Positions 1 to 5,784 of a stretch of 9,988 bases of DNA are shown here, piece by piece. Within the stretch, counting starts at the first letter, position 1; each line of letters begins with the position of its first letter. A model generated the notes under the pieces. The model was not told the origin of the DNA. It did not search any database and saw only the letters and a program-made list of their open reading frames with translations. Source of the DNA: Caryophanales bacterium (GTDB lineage Bacteria; Bacillota_I; Bacilli_A; RFN20; CAG-826); contig JAEEHE010000092.1 in NCBI GenBank assembly GCA_016280685.1, positions 1-9,988 on the forward strand, read 5' to 3'. The translations under genes were made by a program, and so were the position numbers.

Positions 1-23
1 AACACGCACTTTTTCGTACGTGT
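1..23 (-). terminator. probable terminator hairpin downstream of tRNA-Ser
   Basis: Read on the minus strand, an 8-bp stem ACACGTAC / GTGCGTGT (one T-G pair) closes a GAAAAA loop and lies 15 nt past the encoded CCA of the tRNA. Two T residues follow before the window ends, so the U-tract that would confirm intrinsic termination cannot be seen. Position and stem strength make it the likely end of the tRNA transcript. Confidence 0.5.
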
Positions 24-38
24 CTTGACAATCGATGA

Positions 39-129
39 TGGCGGAGGAACAGGGTTTTGAACCCTGGCACCGAGTTACCAGTCTACGAGCTTTCCAAGCC
101 CGCCCCTTCAGCCTCTTGGGTATTCCTCC
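39..129 (-). tRNA. tRNA-Ser (anticodon GGA), CCA encoded
   Basis: On the minus strand the acceptor stem GGAGGAA pairs with TTCCTCC, followed by discriminator G (42) and an encoded CCA (39-41). The anticodon stem CGGGC/GCTCG (one G-T pair) encloses the 7-nt loop TTGGAAA, giving anticodon GGA, which reads serine codons UCC and UCU. A long type II variable arm, as expected for tRNA-Ser, sits between the anticodon stem and the T arm; its core ACTG/CGGT can pair. The T arm CAGGG/CCCTG has loop TTCAAAA. All cloverleaf elements are intact at 88 nt plus CCA. It is transcribed away from the pseudouridine synthase gene. Confidence 0.96.
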
Positions 130-151
130 GTGTTTGGCTTAAGCATTGAAT

Positions 152-180
152 TTAACTGGATGTGCGATAGTTATTATATT
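152..180 (+). promoter_or_regulatory. candidate promoter of the pseudouridine synthase operon
   Basis: TTAACT (152-157), a 17-bp spacer and TATATT (175-180) match the sigma-A consensus at 4/6 and 5/6. The predicted start near 187 leaves a leader of about 22 nt that contains the AGAGGA ribosome-binding site. The -10 overlaps the minus-strand TATAAT assigned to tRNA-Ser. Confidence 0.4.
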
Positions 181-201
181 AAAAAGTTCTCTTTATTAAA
201 A
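173..201 (-). promoter_or_regulatory. candidate promoter of tRNA-Ser
   Basis: A perfect TATAAT lies at 178-173 on the minus strand; the hexamer 17 bp upstream (TTTTAA) is a weak -35. The predicted start is near 166, about 36 nt before the tRNA 5' end, which is plausible for RNase P processing. Only the -10 is convincing. Confidence 0.4.
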
Positions 202-206
202 GAGGA
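201..206 (+). promoter_or_regulatory. ribosome-binding site with ambiguous start choice
   Basis: AGAGGA ends only 2 nt before the ATG at 209, closer than usual, and 20 nt before the next in-frame ATG at 227, which is too far. Two in-frame TTG codons (218, 221) sit at distances of 11 and 14 nt. Family alignment favours a protein starting at the Met at 227 (M-Q-K-F-V), whereas the Shine-Dalgarno sequence favours 209 or a TTG. The true start is therefore unresolved within 18 nt. Confidence 0.5.
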
Positions 207-208
207 AA

Positions 209-1204
209 ATGATAAAATTGTTGTGTATGCAAAAATTCGTCGTTAATGAGAAAGAATCTGGGCAAACACTAGAGAAATATGTGAAGAAGGTGTTAAATCA
301 TGCACCCTTATCTTTTATCTATAAATTATTTAGAAAAAAAGATATTAAAGTAAACGGTCATTGGCAAAAAGAAAAATACATCGTTAGCACTGATGAAGAA
401 GTATCGATTTACGTGAGCGATGAGCAATTAGAAGAATTTGAGAAGAAATATAATTTCACTCCTAACGAGGAAATTAAACCTTGGATTCTTTATGAAGACA
501 GAAATGTTTTATTGATTAATAAACCCCGTGGTGTATTAGTGCAGAAAGATGATAATTATAAAGATAAACCATTAGATCAAATGGTTATTGAATATCTAAT
601 GTTTAAAGGCGAATATGATCCTCAAAATGATTTAGCCTTTAAACCGGGACCCGCACATCGTATAGATAGAAATACATCTGGTATCGTGATATTTGGAAAA
701 AACCATGATGCTTTAGCATACCTATTTGAATTATTTCAAAAGCATGAATTAATTGGTAAACATTATTTATCTTTAGTAGTGGGTGATATTGATAAAGATG
801 GAGTAGTTGATGTTCCATTAAGAAAGAACTTCGACACGAAGAAAGTGGTGGTCGCTCCCTTATCTAGTGGGGCAAAAACTGCAAAGACTATCTATCACCC
901 CATTGAGAGATTTGGTGACTTTACTTTATTAGATATTACTTTAGTAACTGGAAGGACACATCAGATCCGTGTCCATATGTCATATATCCGTCATCATGTC
1001 GTGGGTGATGGCAAATATGGAGATTTTAAAGTTAATAATATGATCGATAGAGAATATGGCTTTAAAAACCAATTCTTACACGCGAGTGAAGTGCATTTTG
1101 GCGAGCTGAAAAAACCATTAGATAATCTCTCGAGAAAATCTTTTAAGGCAAATATGCCAGAAGAGTATATATTATTATTAAATAAGTTAAGAACCAGAAG
1201 TTAA
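209..1204 (+). CDS. RluA-family (RluC-like) 23S rRNA pseudouridine synthase
   Basis: This enzyme isomerises specific uridines in rRNA to pseudouridine. Residues about 18-70 form an S4 RNA-binding domain (FRKKDIKVNG at 42-50 is typical of RluC-type enzymes), and residues about 90-300 form the catalytic domain. The signature HRIDRNTSG at 150-158 carries the catalytic Asp153, and GRTHQIRVHM at 248-257 is the second family motif. At 331 aa the length is normal for RluC/RluD proteins. The S4 style suggests RluC-like targets (in E. coli U955, U2504 and U2580), but paralogues in Firmicutes are hard to assign, so I give no symbol. The first six residues may not be translated (Met7 is the homology-favoured start). 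It is the first gene of an operon with the lipoprotein gene 12 nt downstream. Confidence 0.93.
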   Translation: MIKLLCMQKFVVNEKESGQTLEKYVKKVLNHAPLSFIYKLFRKKDIKVNGHWQKEKYIVSTDEEVSIYVSDEQLEEFEKKYNFTPNEEIKPWILYEDRNVLLINKPRGVLVQKDDNYKDKPLDQMVIEYLMFKGEYDPQNDLAFKPGPAHRIDRNTSGIVIFGKNHDALAYLFELFQKHELIGKHYLSLVVGDIDKDGVVDVPLRKNFDTKKVVVAPLSSGAKTAKTIYHPIERFGDFTLLDITLVTGRTHQIRVHMSYIRHHVVGDGKYGDFKVNNMIDREYGFKNQFLHASEVHFGELKKPLDNLSRKSFKANMPEEYILLLNKLRTRS

Positions 1205-1205
1205 C

Positions 1206-1211
1206 AGGAGG
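1206..1211 (+). promoter_or_regulatory. strong Shine-Dalgarno of the lipoprotein gene
   Basis: A perfect AGGAGG sits 5 nt before the ATG at 1217, in the 12-nt gap after the pseudouridine synthase stop. It fixes the start that gives a complete signal peptide, and implies efficient independent initiation on a shared transcript. Confidence 0.85.
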
Positions 1212-1216
1212 TTTAT

Positions 1217-3640
1217 ATGAGGAACAAAATATTGATGGCATCTATGATTTTAGCATCACTTGTTCTTGCTGGTTGTACCTTGTCACCACTCGATCCTATC
1301 TCCTCATCATCTGAACAAAATAGTTCGGAAAATAGTAGCGGTGGACAATCGCAAAGTTCTAGTGAAGAAAGCCAATCTTCTTCTAGTAGCAGTGAACAAC
1401 CTCATGAACACACTTTTTCTAGTGATTGGAGTTATAGCGAAGAGCAGCATTGGCACGCTTCGACATGCGGCCATGATGTAAAAGATAGTTTAGGCAATCA
1501 TAGATTTGAAAATATCAGCGCTACTGATGAAGGCTATATTGATGAATGTACAGTCTGTGGATATCAAAGAACTCGTGAACATAACTATTCCACAACTTGG
1601 AGCCATGATGGTGTCTATCACTGGCATGCTTGCACTGATAATGGCTTTACTCATTTAAAGAAAGATTATGGCGCTCATGTTATGACTTTAGATTACGCTG
1701 ATGAAGAAGGATATCACGAACACTGTGAGACCTGTGGTTATGTTGTAATTAATCCTCATAATTATGCGACCGCTTGGTCAACGAATGCCACTCATCACTG
1801 GCACGCTTGTACCGATGAAGGCTTTACTGATTTAAGAATTGATTATGGTGAGCATACATTCTCTAATGAAAGACAAGGAGATTACATCGTTTATACATGT
1901 GATGTTTGTGGTCATTCTTATCAAGAAATCTATGAAGATTCACCAGTGCAATCTTCGAAAACAATGACGACATATATATCTCTTGACAATCATTTCGATA
2001 GCACTGTTTATTTCATGAGACAATATCCCGATGTACCATATGTCATCTTTAATGATTTCTATGTGCCACATTATGTCGATTTTTGTTGGGGATCTTCTTC
2101 TACCTATCATACTTATTTTGCTTTAACACAAAGCAAGATATCTAATGGTGTTTATCAATTTGATGCACAAATTGGGCGAGTCACAATTAATACAGTTAAT
2201 GATACTATCGTTACTCCTGCGGGAGCCTTCCGTATGAATGTGGCCACCAATATGTCTAATTCAACTAGTGTCTTATCTAGTGGTGGTGAAACTAATTACT
2301 GCAAAGTTAATACTTCCTTAACAACAAGAAACCGCGATAGAAGCGATATTAATATCGACTGCGGTTCTCATGATATCGACTTAATCTCTTATGATGATAT
2401 CGTCTATATCCCCTTAGCAACATTTAACGATATCTTTTTAGCGAGCAATGGTACTGAATTCATCTATAACGGAAAAGATTTCTATAATGGTTCCTCTTTT
2501 AATACAGAAGATATGTGGGGAACTGAAATCGCTAGCGATTCTTTAGAATACCAATTCTACAATGATTCCCCATGGAAGAATCAAAGTTCTAGAAGTCAAT
2601 CTTTAGCGACATTCAATTACAATGAATTATGCTTATCTTTAGATTATTACTATGGTCTAAGAGCGTTCCGTGGTGTTAATTCATTTAATGAATTATTCAC
2701 TTCTCAAGGTTATAGAACTAACTTATTAAGCACGAACACTAATACTTATGAAACAGCGATGGCAAGCTTTGCTGGTGCTTGGTTATTTGAAGGCCATTCC
2801 GCCTATTCTAAAGTTTCACCATATCAAGTGGGCAACACTAATCTAAATAATTCATGGGTTAATGGTGTTTTATCCAATAGTAGATATACCGCTTTAATGG
2901 TTAATGCCTATACGCCACTTAATAATGCTAGAAATACCGCTGGTAAAGGTGTGGGTGTCACTTATAGTGGCACTACCGCAATCATCACTTTTGACTCCTT
3001 CAGAAAAATGGGTAATGGTGCTCATCAAATCATTCCTCAATTAGATTCTGTTGATTATGCAACTTTACATGAGAATGATTCGGAATTATTCTTCCACAAA
3101 GCTTTTAAAGATATTCAAGCTAGAGGCACTTCAATTAAGAATGTCGTTATCGATTTAACCCTTAATGGTGGCGGCGCTGTTAACGCATTACCATGGTTAA
3201 TGGCATATTTATCAACAGATCCCTATATTCGCGTAGAAACGGCTATAACTGGGGAAATTTCTGAAGTCCATTATAATGTCGACTTAGATAGAGATGGTTC
3301 TTATGGTGGAACTTATGACACCTTTGGTGACAAATATAAAATGTTTGTCATGACATCAGCCTATTCCTTCTCTTGCGGTAATGCTTTCCCTACCTTTGTT
3401 AAGGATGGTCATATGGCGACATTAATTGGTGAGACATCTGGTGGCGGTGCTTGCGCAGTCGGCTTTATGTCAACCGCTTGTGGCACGATGTTACAAACAT
3501 CATCGATGTTCCGCTTCTGCTATAAAGACGCCAATAATAATTACATCTTAAATGAAGCAGGTATTGCACCTGATTACACTTTCTCTCGTGATTACTTCTA
3601 TAACGACGCACAAATAAATGCATTTGTGAATAGTTTATAA
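1217..3640 (+). CDS. S41-family peptidase lipoprotein with three Cys/His-rich repeats
   Basis: This is a secreted, lipid-anchored protein of 807 aa. Residues 1-20 are a lipoprotein signal peptide (R2/K4, hydrophobic core, lipobox LAGC with Cys20). Residues about 28-60 are a Ser/Glu/Gln linker. Residues 65-241 hold three tandem repeats with HWH and CxxCG motifs. Residues about 250-420 are a region without recognised motifs except 'YDDIVYIPL', reminiscent of copper-amine-oxidase-N-like modules found in front of some S41 domains. The C-terminal third is an S41 (C-terminal-processing/tricorn-type) peptidase domain: VVIDLTLNGGG at 643-653, SFSCGN at 717-722 with Ser719 as candidate nucleophile, and GETSGGG at 738-744. 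The Lys of the classical Ser-Lys dyad (TFGKG in Ctp proteases) is replaced by Gly, as in the S41B-like forms of many lipoproteins. Its substrate is unknown. No clear intrinsic terminator with a U-tract follows it on the plus strand. Confidence 0.85.
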   Translation: MRNKILMASMILASLVLAGCTLSPLDPISSSSEQNSSENSSGGQSQSSSEESQSSSSSSEQPHEHTFSSDWSYSEEQHWHASTCGHDVKDSLGNHRFENISATDEGYIDECTVCGYQRTREHNYSTTWSHDGVYHWHACTDNGFTHLKKDYGAHVMTLDYADEEGYHEHCETCGYVVINPHNYATAWSTNATHHWHACTDEGFTDLRIDYGEHTFSNERQGDYIVYTCDVCGHSYQEIYEDSPVQSSKTMTTYISLDNHFDSTVYFMRQYPDVPYVIFNDFYVPHYVDFCWGSSSTYHTYFALTQSKISNGVYQFDAQIGRVTINTVNDTIVTPAGAFRMNVATNMSNSTSVLSSGGETNYCKVNTSLTTRNRDRSDINIDCGSHDIDLISYDDIVYIPLATFNDIFLASNGTEFIYNGKDFYNGSSFNTEDMWGTEIASDSLEYQFYNDSPWKNQSSRSQSLATFNYNELCLSLDYYYGLRAFRGVNSFNELFTSQGYRTNLLSTNTNTYETAMASFAGAWLFEGHSAYSKVSPYQVGNTNLNNSWVNGVLSNSRYTALMVNAYTPLNNARNTAGKGVGVTYSGTTAIITFDSFRKMGNGAHQIIPQLDSVDYATLHENDSELFFHKAFKDIQARGTSIKNVVIDLTLNGGGAVNALPWLMAYLSTDPYIRVETAITGEISEVHYNVDLDRDGSYGGTYDTFGDKYKMFVMTSAYSFSCGNAFPTFVKDGHMATLIGETSGGGACAVGFMSTACGTMLQTSSMFRFCYKDANNNYILNEAGIAPDYTFSRDYFYNDAQINAFVNSL
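1409..1939 (+). repeat. three tandem ~59-residue Cys/His-rich protein repeats
   Basis: Within the lipoprotein, residues 65-122, 123-181 and 182-241 align as repeats. Each begins with (T/N)-(F/Y)-x3-W and carries HWHA (78-81, 135-138, 194-197), a nearby Cys (84, 139, 198), Gly-x-His, and a closing CxxCG (111-115, 170-174, 228-232). The second and third are closest (HWHACTD then GFT). The regular Cys and His spacing suggests metal binding or disulphides. DNA identity is low, so the duplication is old. Confidence 0.85.
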
Positions 3641-3652
3641 TTTAACAAAAAA

Positions 3653-3681
3653 TAAAATAAAAAGAGATTTTTAAATCTCTT
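3653..3681 (-). terminator. intrinsic terminator of trpS
   Basis: On the minus strand an AAGAGAT/ATCTCTT stem (3681-3662), extendable by A-T pairs, is followed by TTTTATTTTATTTTTT. It begins at the base after the trpS TAG stop. Read on the plus strand the same hairpin lacks a U-tract, so it should act only on trpS. Confidence 0.85.
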
Positions 3682-4668
3682 CTATATCTGTAATAATCCG
3701 ATGGCTTTCTGCACTCTTTTAAGGGTGTCGTTAGCCATCTTTTTGGCTTTGACCGCTCCTTCTCTAAGAACTTCTTCATAAGCTTTAGTTTCTACAATCT
3801 CTTTGTAGCGGTTTTGGAAGGGTTCTAATTCTGCGCAGACAGCATCTGCGACAGCGGTTTTGAATTCACCATATCTCTTACCGACGAATTGTTTTTCCGC
3901 TTCTTCAATGGAGATATCTTTAATCGCCGCATATATCGTTAATAAGTTAGAGATACCAGGTTTATTCTCGGGGTCGTATTTCACTTCACAGCCTAAATCG
4001 GTAACCGCGGACATGATTTTCTTTCTCACAGTTTTCATATCATCTTTTAAGAAAATATCACCTTTAGGATCAGATTTAGACATCTTCACTGTGGGATCGC
4101 TTAAGGACATGATTCTCGCACCGACTTTTCTAATTTCGTATTTCGGCATATTTAAGACTTTGCCGTAACGATTGTTAAATCTATTGACTAAATCACGTGT
4201 GATTTCTACGTGTTGAATTTGATCTTCGCCCACAGGGACGACATCGCTGTCGTAGAGGATGATATCGCACGCCATTAAGACGGGATAGGCAAATAAACCT
4301 AATCCGATCGCGGATTCATTCATCTTTGATGCTTTATCTTTAAATTGGGTCATTCTTGATAATTCACCCATATAAAGATAGTTTTGCATAATCGCGTTTA
4401 ATTCCGCGTGTTCACTGACGCTGGATTGGAGGAACAACGTAACTTTCTTTGGGTCAAGGCCTGCCGCTAAATAAAAACTAGCGAGGTCGATGGAATTTTG
4501 TCTTAAGGTTTCTGGTTCAATCGGTAATGTTAAAGCGTGTAAATCAGCGATAAAGAAAATACATTCTCCGCGATCCATCATCTTCGGGAGATTCTTTAGA
4601 ACACCGATGTAATTACCGAGTGTTAATTGACCAGTTGGTTTGATACCAGTTAAGATACGTTCAGACAT
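3682..4668 (-). CDS. trpS: tryptophanyl-tRNA synthetase
   Basis: A class Ic aminoacyl-tRNA synthetase that charges tRNA-Trp with tryptophan using ATP, in the cytoplasm. The N-terminal GIKPTGQLTLGNYIG (8-22) contains the HIGH-equivalent TLGN signature of bacterial TrpRS. FIADLHALT follows at about 39-47, GEDQIQHVEITRD is the tryptophan/tRNA-binding region of the Rossmann fold, and KMSKSDPKG is the KMSKS loop. At 328 aa it matches the usual bacterial length and appears complete. The start is supported by GGAGG (4683-4679) 10 nt upstream of the ATG. It is transcribed alone, divergently from spx; in B. subtilis trpS also lies close to spx. The short leader leaves no room for a T-box. Confidence 0.97.
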   Translation of the reverse strand: MSERILTGIKPTGQLTLGNYIGVLKNLPKMMDRGECIFFIADLHALTLPIEPETLRQNSIDLASFYLAAGLDPKKVTLFLQSSVSEHAELNAIMQNYLYMGELSRMTQFKDKASKMNESAIGLGLFAYPVLMACDIILYDSDVVPVGEDQIQHVEITRDLVNRFNNRYGKVLNMPKYEIRKVGARIMSLSDPTVKMSKSDPKGDIFLKDDMKTVRKKIMSAVTDLGCEVKYDPENKPGISNLLTIYAAIKDISIEEAEKQFVGKRYGEFKTAVADAVCAELEPFQNRYKEIVETKAYEEVLREGAVKAKKMANDTLKRVQKAIGLLQI

Positions 4669-4692
4669 AAATATTCATCCTCCAGTAATAAT

Positions 4693-4721
4693 AGTTTATT
4701 AGTAACAAATCATATTTTCAA
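4693..4721 (-). promoter_or_regulatory. candidate promoter of trpS
   Basis: On the minus strand TTGAAA (4721-4716), a 17-bp spacer and TAAACT (4698-4693) give -35 and -10 matches of 4/6 each. The predicted start near 4686 leaves an 18-nt leader containing the GGAGG ribosome site. The -35 lies inside an imperfect inverted repeat at 4712-4734. Confidence 0.45.
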
Positions 4722-4734
4722 ATATTGAATATAT
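4712..4734. promoter_or_regulatory. imperfect inverted repeat between trpS and spx (operator candidate)
   Basis: The core TTCAA-ATA-TTGAA (4717-4729) is flanked, after one mismatch on each side, by ATAT on both arms, giving a 23-bp imperfect palindrome. It overlaps the candidate trpS -35 and lies upstream of the spx -10. A third TTCAA half-site is at 4739-4743. AT-richness raises the chance of coincidence. Confidence 0.35.
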
Positions 4735-4749
4735 GACTTTCAATAATTT

Positions 4750-4758
4750 TGCTATAAT
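4750..4758 (+). promoter_or_regulatory. extended -10 promoter of spx, leaderless placement
   Basis: TG-C-TATAAT is a perfect extended -10 element. No good -35 is present at 16-18 bp, as is usual for extended -10 promoters. The last T of the -10 is 9 nt before the spx ATG, so transcription should begin within about 3 nt of it. There is no Shine-Dalgarno sequence. Confidence 0.7.
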
Positions 4759-4767
4759 AATCTCACG

Positions 4768-5196
4768 ATGGTCAAGATTTATACCTCTCCAAGCTGTTCT
4801 AGTTGCCGCAAAGTGAAGAAGTGGTTCAACGATCAAAAGATTCCCTATATAGAGAAAAATATTTTTGTTGCTACTCTAAACGAAGAAGAATTAAAAGATA
4901 TTCTTAAGAAGAGTGAGAACGGTACGGAAGATATCATTTCTTCTAGAAGCAAAATCGTTAAGGAAAGCGGTGTTGATTTAGAGAGTATGACCATCAAAGA
5001 ATTAATCGCTTTTATCAGAGCCAATCCATCGGTACTTAAAAGACCAATTATGGTGGATGATCGCAAAATACAAGTAGGATATAATCCTGAAGATATTACC
5101 GTCTTCATTCCCCAAGCGAGAAGAATTGCTGACTTAGCTTGCCTAGAATGTCCGAAATTAGATAAATGTGAACATCGAAAAGACGAAGCCATTTAA
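4768..5196 (+). CDS. spx: Spx transcriptional regulator with extra C-terminal Cys cluster
   Basis: A thioredoxin-fold ArsC/Spx-family protein that, in B. subtilis, binds the alpha C-terminal domain of RNA polymerase and redirects transcription under thiol stress. The start MVKIYTSPSCSSCRK contains the redox switch C10-x-x-C13. Gly52, the residue contacting alpha in B. subtilis Spx, is at the same position (ENGTEDIISSRSK). KRPIMVDDRKIQVGYN (around 91-106) is the conserved second half of the fold. Unlike B. subtilis Spx, the tail carries C125-x2-C128-x5-C134-x-H136, which could bind a metal. At 142 aa it is slightly longer than B. subtilis Spx. The 5' end has an extended -10 a few bases before the ATG and no ribosome-binding site, suggesting a leaderless mRNA. 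A plain ArsC reductase is unlikely because of the CxxC and Gly52. Confidence 0.93.
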   Translation: MVKIYTSPSCSSCRKVKKWFNDQKIPYIEKNIFVATLNEEELKDILKKSENGTEDIISSRSKIVKESGVDLESMTIKELIAFIRANPSVLKRPIMVDDRKIQVGYNPEDITVFIPQARRIADLACLECPKLDKCEHRKDEAI

Positions 5197-5210
5197 GACT
5201 TCGTTTTTTA
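5178..5210. terminator. bidirectional terminator between spx and the CYTH gene
   Basis: ACGAAG (5183-5188) pairs with CTTCGT (5199-5204), extendable by one G-T and several A-T pairs; a TTTTTT run follows on the plus strand and TCTTTT on the minus strand. The spx stop TAA is in the loop and the CYTH stop abuts the other side, so the convergent genes appear to share it. Confidence 0.8.
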
Positions 5211-5747
5211 TTTTCTCATAAGAGCGATGGCTCTTCCGCTTTTGCCACCGACTTCTTTTTTATAAGGAATTTGGTATTTTTCTGCGTATTTTACCATTAA
5301 TTCGTGGGTTTTTTCCTGAGAAATAGCTTCTATTTCAATATTGTAATCGATGATATTTCCGTAGTGGTTTTTATCAATTACAAAGAGATAATCTTCTAAT
5401 GGTATCTCAATTCTATCGGTGATTAATCTAGCGACTTCATGATATTCTTTAAATTCTTTATCGATATTCAAATCGATTTCTGGATGATGTTCTAAAGATT
5501 CATTAATCTCGTAATGACCACCGCTGGGATGACGGGATTTAAAGGTTAATTCCACATCCTTATTATTCGTGGTTCTAATCCTTAACATTTTATGATTATC
5601 GGTAAGACTATATTCTTTATCATCTAGATAGATATTTTCGATATGTAAATGACGACCTTTTAGTTTTTGTGCATTAATATCTTCGATTATTTTTTGATAA
5701 TCGCTTTCTTTAATAATTAGTCTTTCTTCGTATTCAATGTGTTTCAT
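5208..5747 (-). CDS. CYTH-domain protein (YjbK-like, triphosphate tunnel fold)
   Basis: CYTH proteins form an eight-stranded tunnel that binds triphosphates with a divalent metal (adenylate cyclase CyaB, thiamine triphosphatase and inorganic triphosphatase members). The N-terminal signature is E5-x-E7-x-R9 (IEYEERL), a variant of ExExK. Further family-like segments are LRIR (55-58), ELTFKSR (66-72), a late DKNHYGNI stretch and an IEIEA motif, consistent with alternating basic and acidic tunnel residues. At 179 aa it is close to YjbK of B. subtilis, which lies in the same neighbourhood as spx and the NAD kinase gene. Substrate and role are not deducible here. It has no Shine-Dalgarno sequence; the predicted leader is about 6 nt. 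It is divergent from nadK and convergent with spx. Confidence 0.85.
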   Translation of the reverse strand: MKHIEYEERLIIKESDYQKIIEDINAQKLKGRHLHIENIYLDDKEYSLTDNHKMLRIRTTNNKDVELTFKSRHPSGGHYEINESLEHHPEIDLNIDKEFKEYHEVARLITDRIEIPLEDYLFVIDKNHYGNIIDYNIEIEAISQEKTHELMVKYAEKYQIPYKKEVGGKSGRAIALMRK

Positions 5748-5759
5748 ATTTGTGATATG

Positions 5760-5768
5760 ATTATAACA
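5760..5768 (-). promoter_or_regulatory. extended -10 promoter of the CYTH gene
   Basis: On the minus strand TG-T-TATAAT is a perfect extended -10. Its end lies 12 nt before the ATG at 5747, predicting a leader of about 6 nt with no ribosome-binding site. It overlaps the plus-strand TATAAC proposed for nadK. Confidence 0.65.
5762..5767 (+). promoter_or_regulatory. candidate -10 of the nadK operon
   Basis: TATAAC matches 5/6. A TG pair lies one base further upstream than the ideal extended -10 position, and no -35 is evident. The predicted start near 5774 leaves an 11-nt leader that includes the AGAGGA ribosome site (5775-5780). The octamer ATTATAAC reads as a -10 in both directions. Confidence 0.4.
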
Positions 5769-5784
5769 CTAATTAGAGGACTCT

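Noticed and set aside
1301..1400. Low-complexity Ser-codon tract as a DNA repeat
   Set aside because: It is a normal lipoprotein linker with mixed Ser codons, not a regular DNA repeat unit.
1260..1481. 73-codon plus-strand frame inside the lipoprotein gene
   Set aside because: Out-of-frame shadow of the signal peptide and Ser-rich linker; no ribosome site and no recognisable protein features.
3641..3681. Terminator for the lipoprotein gene on the plus strand
   Set aside because: The hairpin at 3662-3681 has no U-tract in the plus direction; its T-run is on the minus strand, so it serves trpS.
3860..4168. 102-codon plus-strand frame opposite trpS
   Set aside because: Antisense shadow of a clear TrpRS; no ribosome site or family motif.
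4669..4767. T-box riboswitch upstream of trpS
   Set aside because: The whole trpS-spx gap is 99 bp and the predicted leader about 18 nt, with no terminator/antiterminator pair and no T-box sequence.
4845..5192. 115-codon minus-strand frame opposite spx
   Set aside because: Antisense shadow of the conserved spx frame.
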